Below, in pieces: positions 8,833-18,638 of a stretch of 64,000 nucleotides of DNA. This DNA comes from Kribbella solani (GTDB lineage Bacteria > Actinomycetota > Actinomycetes > Propionibacteriales > Kribbellaceae). A program made the position numbers and the translations under genes. The stretch lies in the NCBI RefSeq assembly GCF_014205295.1, contig NZ_JACHNF010000001.1, positions 682,001-746,000 on the forward strand, read 5' to 3'. The notes under the pieces are model-generated. The model searched no databases, was not told the DNA's origin, and was given only the letters and a program-made list of their open reading frames with translations. Within the stretch, counting starts at the first letter, position 1, and the number at the start of each line of letters is the position of its first letter.

Positions 8833-8844
8833 AAGCCGAGAAGG
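8818..8844. terminator. Bidirectional hairpin between convergent genes
   Basis: CCTTCTC (8818-8824) pairs with GAGAAGG (8838-8844) across a 13-nt loop. It spans the 18-nt gap between the stop of the coiled-coil gene and the stop of the small membrane protein gene on the other strand. The stem is short and has no U-tract. Confidence 0.4.
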
Positions 8845-8850
8845 TCCTGC

Positions 8851-8976
8851 TCATCTCTTGTGGTCAGGCGGGGCTGCCGGAGGTGATAGTTGGCCGGCGA
8901 TCCAGCCGAACAGGATCAGGAACATGACCCCGGCGACGTAGACGACGAGCTGGAGGAGGATGAGCACGCAGACCAT
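8851..8976 (-). CDS. Very small single-pass membrane protein
   Basis: This 41-aa ORF (MVCVLILLQLVVYVAGVMFL then ILFGWIAGQLSPPAAPPDHK) has a long hydrophobic helix covering residues 3-30 and a short proline-rich charged tail. No Shine-Dalgarno is obvious upstream of ATG 8976. The coherent membrane helix, the stop placed 18 nt from a convergent gene, and the divergent AraC-family gene 62 bp away argue that it is real. Function is unknown. Confidence 0.45.
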   Translation of the reverse strand: MVCVLILLQLVVYVAGVMFLILFGWIAGQLSPPAAPPDHKR

Positions 8977-9038
8977 CGTCGCGAGGCTTGGCAGCGCTCG
9001 ACAGTGGCAACAATGCCCAACTCCGATAGATTCTCGCC

Positions 9039-10016
9039 ATGCATCGTGTCGCCGTCGTCGCCGCTGATCACGTGAAGACCCTCGAGCTCGCGATCCCTGG
9101 TCAGGTGTTCGGGACCGCGAGCTCGCAAGACAAACCGGTCGGAGAGGTGTTCGGCGCTCCGCTGTACGAAGTGGCCGTGTGTGGGGAGCGTCCCGACCTG
9201 GTCGTGTGCGGCCGCGGGGGAGCGGTGATGTTCCGGATGACCGCGCCCCATGATCTGACCGCGGTCCTGACGGCCGACACGGTGATCGTGCCCGGTACGC
9301 GGACGGACGTCGAACCGTCCGTCGAGGTGCTCGACGTCCTTCGTCAGGCGCACGGCCGCGGCGCGAGGATCGCCTCGGTCTGCTGTGGCGCCTTCGTCCT
9401 CGCCGCGGCGGGGCTGCTCGACGGGCGGCGGGCAACGACGCATTGGACCTCCGCCGAGAACCTTGCCCGGCGGTTCCCTCGGGTCGAGGTCGATCCTGAC
9501 GTGTTGTTCGTCGACGCGGGCGATGTACTGACTTCGGCGGGGGCGGCGACCGGCCTCGACCTGTGCATTCACATGGTCCGCAACGACTTCGGCGCGGCGG
9601 TCGCGGCCGACGTCGCTCGTCACATCATCATTCCGCCGCAGCGCACCGGCGACCAGGCGCAGTTCATCGTGCACCGGGAGCCCACGGCTGACAGTGGTTC
9701 ACTCGAGCCGACGATGCGCTGGCTGCGTGACCGCGTCGGTGAGCCGTTGACGCTGTCCGACATCGCACGGCATGCGGCCATCAGCCCGCGCACCCTCAAC
9801 CGGCGATTCCGGGAACAGACCGGGATGACGCCGCTGCAATGGCTCCTTACTCAGCGCGTACGCCACGCCCAAGAACTTCTGGAAACCACCTCACTGTCGG
9901 TCGAGGACATCGCCCGGCACTGTGGGTTCGGCACCGCAATCAATCTGCGCCAGCACTTCACGCGCCGGGTGCACCTGTCCCCGTTGGCCTACCGGCGTGC
10001 CTTCCAACTGGGCTGA
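9039..10016 (+). CDS. GlxA-family regulator (DJ-1/PfpI plus AraC helix-turn-helix)
   Basis: This 325-aa transcription regulator has an N-terminal class I glutamine-amidotransferase-like domain (residues 1-190). The nucleophile elbow is IASVCCGAFVLAAAGLLDG near 110-128, followed by RATTHWTSAENLARRFP. The C-terminal AraC/XylS domain (about 215-325) carries two helix-turn-helices (LTLSDIARHAAISPRTLNRR and VEDIARHCGFGTAINLRQHF) and ends in PLAYRRAF. GlxA/FtrA-like proteins sense small metabolites and activate nearby genes, but no obvious target lies beside it. The start at 9039 fits a leaderless transcript: TAGATT lies 6 nt upstream as a -10 box. Confidence 0.85.
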   Translation: MHRVAVVAADHVKTLELAIPGQVFGTASSQDKPVGEVFGAPLYEVAVCGERPDLVVCGRGGAVMFRMTAPHDLTAVLTADTVIVPGTRTDVEPSVEVLDVLRQAHGRGARIASVCCGAFVLAAAGLLDGRRATTHWTSAENLARRFPRVEVDPDVLFVDAGDVLTSAGAATGLDLCIHMVRNDFGAAVAADVARHIIIPPQRTGDQAQFIVHREPTADSGSLEPTMRWLRDRVGEPLTLSDIARHAAISPRTLNRRFREQTGMTPLQWLLTQRVRHAQELLETTSLSVEDIARHCGFGTAINLRQHFTRRVHLSPLAYRRAFQLG

Positions 10017-10140
10017 GTCGAACCGGATCACTCGAGGGGAGTGAGGTAGCCGGCCAAGGCCTGGTTGAGTTCGGTGATCCAGCGTTTGAAGTCAACCGTA
10101 TTGAACCTGCTCAGCTTCCCGGTTCTTGATGGCGTCGGCC
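10017..10140. other. Short gap with a possible coding scrap on the minus strand
   Basis: Downstream of the giant operon the minus strand reads FNTVDFKRWITELNQALAGY then LTPLE and a stop at 10028-10030, with no start codon in frame. It looks protein-like but is too short to assign. No clear terminator hairpin is visible. Confidence 0.3.
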
Positions 10141-13100
10141 TCAGAGGCTTGGCGGGATGTGGGTCGATCCGGTTTGGGTGAGTTTCTGGAGGGTGTACGC
10201 CTCGGCTCGGCCGGGGCGGGTGGAGTCGGTGAGGTGGAAGACCGCTCGGCGACGGACGACCTCGGTGCGGAGGTCGGCCGGGTTGACGAGCTCCACCCGT
10301 TCAGCCTCGGGGGCCCAGGCGAACCGGACGCATTCGACGGCCGTCTGGGTGCCCATCGTCTGTTCGCGGAGCAGCGCGTACGCCGCCTCGGTCGCGGGGA
10401 TGACCGGGGCCTCGACGATGGCGATGTCGAGTTGTACAAGGGCCGGTTTCACCGGACCGTTGTCGACGTGCAGCAGCAGTCGTAGCCGCTCTCCGGGCGT
10501 GAACGAACCTACTTGGTCCAGCGCAAGCTCGTAGAGCTTCCCCGCTGTCAGCTGTTCAGGGCCGCCGGGTATGTCCCGAGGGGTCTGGTCCAGGTCGATC
10601 TGCTGCAGGGCCAGCGTGACCTGGGGAGCACCCGGAGGTGCGTCGTCCCAGTCGAAGCGGAGCGCCAGCGTACTGTCCGGGTTATACTCTCGGCGCTCGG
10701 CGGAGAGTGTGATGAGGCGCTGAGGGCTGGTCGCTCCCGCTTGCTGCGGGAACTGCACCGAGACGCTGGCATGTGCTGACGGCGAAGCCAGCCGCCGGTT
10801 GTACTCCGGGTCCTCGAAGTGCACATGTCGCGGCGACAAGGGCAGGTACGGCAGGGCCGGGTTGGCCACCCGCAGCGGGAACCGCAGGGTGTGGCTGTAG
10901 CCGTCGTGGTACGCCGGCGCCCCGGCCGGCACGAACTGCGCCTTGATCCGCGCCAGCGCCGTCGTGCCAGGTGCCACACCGGCAATCAAGTCCCGGGCGC
11001 TTGCACTGCCACCTGCCAAACCGAACTGGCGGATGAAGAACTTCTCCGTCTCAACGGTGTCGACGTCCGGCCCGGGCAGCGGCACACCGGCTGCACCAAG
11101 CTGAGCACGCAGCTGCGGAGTGAGCACCACTGTCGGGGGAGTGATGTCCGGCAGGGCGACTACCCGCCCATCGACCACTAGTTCCAGCGCCAGGCTCCAA
11201 TCGTGGATGGTGCTTGGCTGCGGCTGCCCGGCGGCCAGTGTGACGCTCCCATCGACCCGATAGACGAACGTCAGCACGCCGTCCCAGTCCACCTCCAGCG
11301 CGTACCGCTCGACCGCGGCCAGCTGCAGCCGTAGGCGCTGCGCGGTTTGCCGGTACGTCGGTGCCTCCGGCGGATCACTGAACTCGGCCCGGAACGCCTC
11401 GTCGGCCGGGGACACCGTCACCAGTGCCGACCGCTCCGCGTCGAAGTGGCTCGCCCACGTCCGCAGTGCGATCTCTTGCCGCTCGTTGTCGTTGGCAGGC
11501 AAGGGGGCCGGCCGGGGCGCGCGGTGCTGCACCGGAAGCCCACCAGAGAGCAGCCCGAGCCCTTGCGGCCGCGGGTGCGCCCCATCCAGTACGACGCCGC
11601 TCTGGCGCAGCACATGGTTCCGTATGGTCAGGTACGCCCCTGCCCGCGCTCCGCTCATCAGATACCGCAGTCCACCTGGCAAAACCGGCTGCCACCGCGC
11701 CAGCCCGGCCGGTATCGCAGCCTGCTCGTCGGCCGGCTTCGGCAGCTCCGGCTGGTCGAACAGTGACTCGGTCAGCGCAGGCAGCGGCGGGTTCGGCGGC
11801 ACCGGCAGCAGACTGCTGATCGCCGGCGCGCGGAACCGCTGTGGCAGACCGGCCGCGGGGCGATCGGTATGTAGCGCCGACCGGAACTGCACCGAACGCT
11901 GCAGGGTCTGCCACCACAGCGTCTGCCCTGCATCGCCAGGCACAGCAACCCCGCTGACTCCCTGCTGGCCTTCGGTGTACTGCAAGCTCATCCGCAGCGC
12001 ACTGAGTCCCCAAGGCCAAGCGGGCTTGGTCAGCTGCAGGGGCTGTACGCCGATCGTCTGCGGCGGCGCCAGCTCGAAATCATGGGCAGCCGCTGGGATC
12101 GCAGCGATGTTGCACTGCCCCTCGCGATATCGCAGGTCACCCAAGCCCGGACGGATACGGAACAACCGCCTCGCCAATGGCGTCGCCGCGGCGACCCGCA
12201 CCAGCGCAAAGGCGTACCCGGTGGTCAGCGCCGCCTCCTCAAGGTCATCGGCGCCGGTGTTGTCATTGATGGTCCGATAGCGCAGCACGGCGATCGGTGA
12301 CTCCGGCGCGAGTAGTCGCTGCGACTGCACCGCCCAGCTCTGTGCCTCGGCCCGTAGGTCGATGGTGCCGTCGGTGCTCCACATCCGGGTCGCGACCGGT
12401 TGCAGCCCCGCCGTACCGGGCGCAAGACAGAGCAGCTCCACTAGCAGCAACCGGGTCTGCAACGGCGACGGACCAGTCGCCGGAACAAGCGGAGCAGGCC
12501 GCCACTGCAGTCCCAGGTACGGGCTGACGACCAGGTGCAACGGACGCGGGTTGGCGACGCCGTCGACAGCCAGCGGTGCTGGGATCAGCGTGGCTGCGGG
12601 ATAGCGCCGCGGCCCCTCGGTGGTCGGCTGACCGATCAGGCCACTGCTTGCAATCAAGGCCGCAGCCAGCGTCCACCCGTACGGCGGAGCTCCCGCCGGA
12701 GCGACCGCACTCACGGACTGCGTCAGCAGCAGACTGTCCTCTCGCCACACCAGTCCGGCGTACGGCGACGGTTCGGCCAGCGCCGGCTGGTTGTCCGGCT
12801 GAGGTGGGTAGAACGGTCGCCGTGGATCGAATGCGCGCCGTAGGGCGGGCGACCGGCTGAGTCGGGCCGGTGTCTCGGGCAGTGCCGCCAGAATGCTTTG
12901 CAGCAGGGCTTCCTGCGGTTCGGCCGGCGGATTCTGGGTGCGGAACCAGCTCTCTTCCAGAGCCAGCGGATCGAGTCTGGCGAAGCTATGGCCGACGGCT
13001 GCGTCCAGACCGGCGAACGTGACGGTTCGTGCCGCGTTGTCGGCCCAGCCGGAGAGGGCGAGCGCCGGCGCGGGTAGAGCGGCGGCCGGAGCCGAGGTTC

Positions 13101-16100
13101 GCAGCCGGGCGATCAGCAACACCGGATCGATCTGCAACGGGCTCGTCGATTGGGCCAGGTCACGGGCGGTGTCCTGCAACCGGCCAACGAATGGCATGGT
13201 CAGCAACAGCCAACGCGGGTCAGTCGGATCACTCGGTGCGTAGTCCGCAGGGCTACTGAGCAACGCTCCTTGGCTGCCGGTCGGCAGGTACTGCAGTGTG
13301 GTGGCCGCACTCTCTGCCACAGGCACCAGTCCGACCATGTGGTCGGCACTCGCCTCAACCAGCAGGGTATCCTCCGGCAACGCATCGAGCGCCGCGCCGA
13401 CGTCCGCGAGCAGTGTCGACAGTCCGGCGGCCAGATAGCCTCCGCTCACGGTGCCGAGCGCGCTGACGCCCTCTACTGGATCGGTGGTCTTGAGTGACCT
13501 CATGGCACGCAGGAGCTGCGCGGCCCGCTGAGGTGCGAGCAGCCGCACCTCCTGCACAGCCGTCCAGCGCGTCTCGCGACCCAGCGTGCCACCGTCCGCG
13601 GTCGGTGCTACCTCGACAAGCTGGTGCTCGACGACCGCCAGTGGCTGCCAGCTGTGCCCTTGGGCGAAGTTGAACAGCAACGGGCCGTCGGCACCGGTCA
13701 GAGAGGTTGCGGGTAACTCGTGCTGGTTCAAGAGCACGCGAATGGTGTGACGCAGGTGCGTCAGCGGTGGTGGTGCCGCCAGCCGCGCGGCGGGGAGAGT
13801 GATGCGCGCGTTCGCCATGTCGTAGTTGAGCTGCTGAGGCCACGAGACCAGGTTGGTCGCGGTCAGCATTCCGTTGAGCAGGAACGTCTCTTGCCACTCC
13901 GAACCTTGCAGGCGCGAGGTGTAACCGACCACCAGATCACCGCTGGACGAGCCGTACAGCTCCGCATTGCCGGCGGTGCGAGTCCGGTTGTCCTGCAGTG
14001 AGTGACCCCAGTGTGTGAAGAGCAGCGCCTCGACGAACGCAGCGGTGAGTTCGAGCTTCGGCAGCATGTCCGGCCGCGCGGTGGCTTGGAAGGACACTGT
14101 CGCGAAACCAGGCGCCGTACGCTCACCGAGCCCGGGCGTCTGCGCGTCTGCCAGCCGCATGCCGGGCAGGAACTGGAGACCGTCCGGAGCCGGCGCCGAG
14201 TAGCCGCTCCAGCCGAACTGCAGGGTGGTGTCGTCGGCGAGCGCCGCCGGCGAACCGTCGGGCAGCGTGGGTGCGAGGTCGAGGTCGCCGAACAGCTTCG
14301 CAGTGCCGATGCTGAAGCGATCGGCGCCGTTCGCCAGCAGGTTGACGTTCAGCGTACTCGCGAAGGCTTCGCCGCTGGCCGCGGCGGGCGCGACCGCCGA
14401 GCCCGCTCCGAAGCGCGCCGCGATCTCCTCGGCGCTCAAGGCACGGTTGTAGATCGCGAGCATCCGATAAGTGCCCGCCCAGCCGTGACCACCGGTGAGC
14501 TCGTTGCCGAGTGCGAGTTCGAACTGGTCACTCCAGGCGGCCAGGGTGCCGCCAACCGTCTGCTCCGCCTTCAGCTGCCCGTTCTGAAAGATCCGCATTC
14601 GGCCGTCCGCGGAGCGCGTCAACGCCAGGTGCATCAGGCCCGTGCCGACCGGACCGGCCGGCGTGACCAGATCCGGCTCACCTGCGGCGTCCGTGCTGCC
14701 GGTACGTACCCACGCGCCGATCGTGGACGAGTCCAGGACCAACGCCTTGTGCTGCTGCACCGTCACATTCCGGTGCCCGTCATCGGCTGCAATGGTGCAA
14801 ATGGTGAAATCGCCGGCTGTCAGCAAACCCGCGACCGGCTTCACCCACGCCTCGATGCTGAGCTCGCTGCTCGACTCGACCGCGCTGATGAGCTTCGCCG
14901 CCGGACCTCCGGAGCGGACGAGTTTCCCACCGGCCAGCGTCAGCCCGTCGGTGGTCCAGGTCATGCCCTGCGTCGTCCCGCCGGCCAGGTTCAGCGGGTC
15001 CCCGACTCCCGAGGTGTCGCGGACCACGGCGCCGCTGCCCTCGTTGAAGCGGTAGAGCGCCTGCAGTCCGGTCGGCGGCCGGCCGATTTGTACGGCGAGG
15101 GTCAGCTCAAGTGTGTGCAGACCGCCGGGCAGATCGAGGTGGAGCGCTACCTGCCGCGGCGTGATCGGATCCGTACCCGTTGCCCCAGGCAACGTGAACG
15201 GCGGTGTCACCGGGTTCGGGAAGCTGATCGGCGGTAGGTCGACCGCCCACTCGACCTGGAAGAGGTGGAACGACAGCCGCACCTGCTGAACGGTCAGCCC
15301 GGCGCCATCGGAGGTCAGCGCGACGCCACCGACGCGCAGCCGCGGCGCGTCCCCGGCCTCGCCCGCGGTGGTCGCCAGCGGCCACTCGAGTGGAGCCCCC
15401 ACGAGGCTGACGGCGCTCAGGCTCAGCGCCGTACCGGACCCGGAGAAGGTCAGCCGCACGCAGTTGCTCAGCTCGGTCTGCTCGTCGTCGGAGCCCGCGA
15501 CCGGAAGCTGCAGCCGCCCGATCACGTCGACCGCCGAGACCCCGTCCCCGGCGAAGGTGACGTTGTCCAGTACCAGCGGGAAGAACTGCAGGCCGAAGAG
15601 GTCAAGCGCGGACACCGGCTCGTCCGGATCGTCCGTGAGCGGCCGCAAGCGCCACTCGTACCCCGTGCGGTGTTCGTACTCCGTACTGCGCGCCTCGGGA
15701 TCGTTGCTGTCCAGGTCGAGCTCGACCGCCTTGGGCGAACGTGCAGCGGCCTTGCTGAAGGCGGTTCCCTGTGCCGGCAAGTCACGGAACCAGAGCTGCC
15801 ATGTCTCCGCCGCATGGCCGAGGGCGAGCGGCACCCGGCTAGTGGTCAGCTGCACGTCGCCCGCTACCGGATGGCTCAGCGGAGTCCTGATCAGGTTGGA
15901 CGTGCTCTGGCTGGCGCCCCGCGCCAGTCCACGCTGGTCGGTGTAGCCGTTCGCTCCGGCGCGCGCGGCCATGCTGCCTGCGGTCAGCTGGTACTGCGCT
16001 GGGTCCGGCGGAGCGTCTGCCGGTAGCCGGCGGAGTCCGTCCGCGCCGTCGACGAACTTGCCGTCGATCCCGGTCAGTGCGGCTTCACCCGTCAGGGAGA

Positions 16101-18621
16101 GGGGAGCACTGGCGGCTGGGTCGGTGTTGTCCAGGACCACCTCTCCGGGATAGCCGTCGAGGTTGAGTGTGGCGCGGACTGGCCAGGTGCGGGTCGAGGT
16201 CAGGTGTTGCAGCACTGTCTTACCGGACTGCTGTCCGAACGCCGCCACGCTGTCGGCCGCCGCCAGTCCGGCACGCTCCGCGAGCGTACGCCAGTGGTCG
16301 GCGTAGTCCGTGCGAGTGAGCGGACGCGGCGGCTCGGGTGCCGCGGCGTCCGGCAGTGGTGAGCTCTCCCGAGGGTCCGTGGGGATTCGGGGTAGCTGCG
16401 CGAGTGCCTGCACCTCGTCGGTGTACGGCAGGTCGTAGCGGTACTGAATCGGCAGACCGAGACCGGAGTCGTTCTGCGGGCTTGCGGACTCGGGCCGCGG
16501 GTCGAGAACCAGACCAGGCAGAGACAGCGCCGCGAGCGGTAGGTCGAACAGCTCGTCCTCGCCGCTACCGATCCACTCACGAGCAGGTGCGGCGCCACCG
16601 GCGTACCGCGGCCAACCCGCTGCACTGCCTGCTGCGAACCGCCAGTTGTCGGGCAGGTCCACGCCGTCCTGACGAGACACAGGCAGCTCGAACGGGACCA
16701 ACTGGCGGCTCGCGATCGGCACGTTCGGTGGGCTGACGCTCTGAGTCAGCGCGAGTGCCTGCACCATCGGCAGTGTCGGGTGGCGTCGCCAGACCAGCGG
16801 CAGCGCGGTACTGATGGTGTCCGGCCGCAGTACACCGCTGGTGATGAAAGACCGGAGCAGGACGGAGTCAACGCCGTACTGGAACGCCCAGGCAGCAAGG
16901 GATGCAGAGGGAGCCGGTGTACTCCGGTAGCTGAAGCTGATCGTGTCAAAGGCCAGTCGGATCAGGGGCGCGAACAACTCGCGTCCGGTGACGGTCCTCA
17001 GCGGCTGGGACGTCAGACCGCCGACCCAGTCGTCGAAGTCCGGCAAGGCGTCCTGCGCCGAGGGGGCCTCGGTGCTCAGCCAGAACAGACCGTTGAGTGC
17101 CACCTCCGGTGCGTCCAGCCTCAGGTCGACCGACTGCAGCTGGTACTCCGTGCCGTTCGGACCGAGCACCCAGCTCGCGGTCAGTCGTTGGGCGGCGGCG
17201 ATGGTGAGACTCCACGGCTGCTCGCCGGGGACCTGCTCGGCCACTGCCGGGTCGTCGTTGCCGAAGCTGACCGCACCACGCAGCAGGTTGTCGGGGACCT
17301 CCGCAGGCTCCGCGCGAGCCACACCGGCATCCAGATAGACCTGTTCGGACAAGTTGGGGAGCGGGAGCTGTGCCCAGCCGTCGTCGAGGGGTGTGAACCC
17401 CCAGAGCAGTGCCGGTTCGACGGGGCTGCCCGGGGCGTTCCAGGACGGCTCGGGCTCGTGCAAGGTGGCACGGAGCCGGCGCGCGGTGTCGTTCGGGTCG
17501 AAGGCGAGTGTGGTGGCAGCCAGGGTGACCGTCTCGTTCCAGCCGGAGGTGTCGCGATCGGCCTGGTAGGTCAGCGTGGAACCGGCAGGGGAGTCACCGC
17601 CCGAGACATCCACCCGCAGTGTGGTCCCATCGACCGACAGTCGCACAGCGGCCGGAGCGATGCGTGCGAGTGTGTCCGGCTGAGCGGCCGGGTCATAGGG
17701 CTGCCGGTCGCTCAACAGCACGCTGAAGGCGTCACCCGCAAAGCTGATCGGGCGCGTACCGGGCTGCTCTTGCCAGGGCGCGATCTCCCAGTACAGGCGT
17801 GGCACCGCCAGCGGGTCGGCGAGCTCCAGGGTCGCCCACTGCGGAGTCGGCGGTGGTACGAGCAGGCCGTTCAGCGGGTTGTTCGGATTGAGGTAGCGGT
17901 TCAGCCGGCGCCAGGAATCGATGAGCGCAGTGCCCTCACCGTCGGTCAACCGTTCGACCTCAACCGACATCCGGTACTGAGGTACGGCGGACGGGAAGAC
18001 CCGGGCAACCTGGAACACAGCCTTGACCGGCGCGGTGTCCCACAGCAAGCGGATCTGCCCGTACGCCGAGATTCCCGACGCGTGCACGGACAGGGCCCCC
18101 AGCAGCCTCGCCGCACCGGACCGCCCGCTGATCGGCGCCGTGGCGAGTCCCAAGGCGGTGTAGAGCTTCCCGGTGGCGTTGACCTGGGCGGTCAGCGGAT
18201 CGAGGACGATCTCGCCGCCCAGGCAGGTGAAGGTCGGGAGCCGGCCGATGATGCTTGTCGGCCAGCCGTCCGCAGGGGCTTGCAGCAGTAGCAGACTGGC
18301 CGTGCCGGCGTTGATTGCCGCCCGGATAGCCGCAGGTGCGAGCCTCCCGTCAGGTTTCGTACCGGTAGTGCGTTTCCATACGTACTGCGGCGTGCTGCCG
18401 TCGGTCGGGTTGATCGTGACGCTGGTGACGTAGACCAGAGCCAGTAGCGACCCCGGCGCGAGCACGTTGTTCTCACCGGCCACCTGGCGCGGCGTCGTGT
18501 CGACGTACAGCGTGCGGAAGGCCAGGTTGACGACCGGGTCCGCCAGCCGGATCACCTCGGCCTCGGCGGTCCAGAACGGGCCCGCGATGCGTACCTTGGG
18601 CAGCTCGGGGAGTTTCGCCAT
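10141..18621 (-). CDS. Giant 2826-aa protein with central LamG-like domain
   Basis: ATG 18621 (MAKLPELPKVRIAGPFWTAE) follows CAGGAGCAGG and lies 17 nt after the upstream giant's stop, so it is the third gene of the operon. The frame is open for 110 more codons upstream, but that stretch is Arg-rich and overlaps the previous gene. There is no signal peptide or membrane helix. Residues about 1185-1405 form a concanavalin-like LamG/jellyroll domain (LQALYRFNEGSGAVVRDTSG, ELSIEAWVKPV, RMRIFQNGQLKAEQTVGG, YRMLAIYNRALSAEEIAARF). The flanks are long runs of short beta-strand-like segments, rich in Pro, Asp and Leu, with very few Cys. I recognise no enzyme motif. A scaffold or shell role is inference. 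The length is intact, with no frameshift across 8.5 kb. Confidence 0.8.
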   Translation of the reverse strand: MAKLPELPKVRIAGPFWTAEAEVIRLADPVVNLAFRTLYVDTTPRQVAGENNVLAPGSLLALVYVTSVTINPTDGSTPQYVWKRTTGTKPDGRLAPAAIRAAINAGTASLLLLQAPADGWPTSIIGRLPTFTCLGGEIVLDPLTAQVNATGKLYTALGLATAPISGRSGAARLLGALSVHASGISAYGQIRLLWDTAPVKAVFQVARVFPSAVPQYRMSVEVERLTDGEGTALIDSWRRLNRYLNPNNPLNGLLVPPPTPQWATLELADPLAVPRLYWEIAPWQEQPGTRPISFAGDAFSVLLSDRQPYDPAAQPDTLARIAPAAVRLSVDGTTLRVDVSGGDSPAGSTLTYQADRDTSGWNETVTLAATTLAFDPNDTARRLRATLHEPEPSWNAPGSPVEPALLWGFTPLDDGWAQLPLPNLSEQVYLDAGVARAEPAEVPDNLLRGAVSFGNDDPAVAEQVPGEQPWSLTIAAAQRLTASWVLGPNGTEYQLQSVDLRLDAPEVALNGLFWLSTEAPSAQDALPDFDDWVGGLTSQPLRTVTGRELFAPLIRLAFDTISFSYRSTPAPSASLAAWAFQYGVDSVLLRSFITSGVLRPDTISTALPLVWRRHPTLPMVQALALTQSVSPPNVPIASRQLVPFELPVSRQDGVDLPDNWRFAAGSAAGWPRYAGGAAPAREWIGSGEDELFDLPLAALSLPGLVLDPRPESASPQNDSGLGLPIQYRYDLPYTDEVQALAQLPRIPTDPRESSPLPDAAAPEPPRPLTRTDYADHWRTLAERAGLAAADSVAAFGQQSGKTVLQHLTSTRTWPVRATLNLDGYPGEVVLDNTDPAASAPLSLTGEAALTGIDGKFVDGADGLRRLPADAPPDPAQYQLTAGSMAARAGANGYTDQRGLARGASQSTSNLIRTPLSHPVAGDVQLTTSRVPLALGHAAETWQLWFRDLPAQGTAFSKAAARSPKAVELDLDSNDPEARSTEYEHRTGYEWRLRPLTDDPDEPVSALDLFGLQFFPLVLDNVTFAGDGVSAVDVIGRLQLPVAGSDDEQTELSNCVRLTFSGSGTALSLSAVSLVGAPLEWPLATTAGEAGDAPRLRVGGVALTSDGAGLTVQQVRLSFHLFQVEWAVDLPPISFPNPVTPPFTLPGATGTDPITPRQVALHLDLPGGLHTLELTLAVQIGRPPTGLQALYRFNEGSGAVVRDTSGVGDPLNLAGGTTQGMTWTTDGLTLAGGKLVRSGGPAAKLISAVESSSELSIEAWVKPVAGLLTAGDFTICTIAADDGHRNVTVQQHKALVLDSSTIGAWVRTGSTDAAGEPDLVTPAGPVGTGLMHLALTRSADGRMRIFQNGQLKAEQTVGGTLAAWSDQFELALGNELTGGHGWAGTYRMLAIYNRALSAEEIAARFGAGSAVAPAAASGEAFASTLNVNLLANGADRFSIGTAKLFGDLDLAPTLPDGSPAALADDTTLQFGWSGYSAPAPDGLQFLPGMRLADAQTPGLGERTAPGFATVSFQATARPDMLPKLELTAAFVEALLFTHWGHSLQDNRTRTAGNAELYGSSSGDLVVGYTSRLQGSEWQETFLLNGMLTATNLVSWPQQLNYDMANARITLPAARLAAPPPLTHLRHTIRVLLNQHELPATSLTGADGPLLFNFAQGHSWQPLAVVEHQLVEVAPTADGGTLGRETRWTAVQEVRLLAPQRAAQLLRAMRSLKTTDPVEGVSALGTVSGGYLAAGLSTLLADVGAALDALPEDTLLVEASADHMVGLVPVAESAATTLQYLPTGSQGALLSSPADYAPSDPTDPRWLLLTMPFVGRLQDTARDLAQSTSPLQIDPVLLIARLRTSAPAAALPAPALALSGWADNAARTVTFAGLDAAVGHSFARLDPLALEESWFRTQNPPAEPQEALLQSILAALPETPARLSRSPALRRAFDPRRPFYPPQPDNQPALAEPSPYAGLVWREDSLLLTQSVSAVAPAGAPPYGWTLAAALIASSGLIGQPTTEGPRRYPAATLIPAPLAVDGVANPRPLHLVVSPYLGLQWRPAPLVPATGPSPLQTRLLLVELLCLAPGTAGLQPVATRMWSTDGTIDLRAEAQSWAVQSQRLLAPESPIAVLRYRTINDNTGADDLEEAALTTGYAFALVRVAAATPLARRLFRIRPGLGDLRYREGQCNIAAIPAAAHDFELAPPQTIGVQPLQLTKPAWPWGLSALRMSLQYTEGQQGVSGVAVPGDAGQTLWWQTLQRSVQFRSALHTDRPAAGLPQRFRAPAISSLLPVPPNPPLPALTESLFDQPELPKPADEQAAIPAGLARWQPVLPGGLRYLMSGARAGAYLTIRNHVLRQSGVVLDGAHPRPQGLGLLSGGLPVQHRAPRPAPLPANDNERQEIALRTWASHFDAERSALVTVSPADEAFRAEFSDPPEAPTYRQTAQRLRLQLAAVERYALEVDWDGVLTFVYRVDGSVTLAAGQPQPSTIHDWSLALELVVDGRVVALPDITPPTVVLTPQLRAQLGAAGVPLPGPDVDTVETEKFFIRQFGLAGGSASARDLIAGVAPGTTALARIKAQFVPAGAPAYHDGYSHTLRFPLRVANPALPYLPLSPRHVHFEDPEYNRRLASPSAHASVSVQFPQQAGATSPQRLITLSAERREYNPDSTLALRFDWDDAPPGAPQVTLALQQIDLDQTPRDIPGGPEQLTAGKLYELALDQVGSFTPGERLRLLLHVDNGPVKPALVQLDIAIVEAPVIPATEAAYALLREQTMGTQTAVECVRFAWAPEAERVELVNPADLRTEVVRRRAVFHLTDSTRPGRAEAYTLQKLTQTGSTHIPPSL

Positions 18622-18638
18622 CGCCTGCTCCTGGTCAG

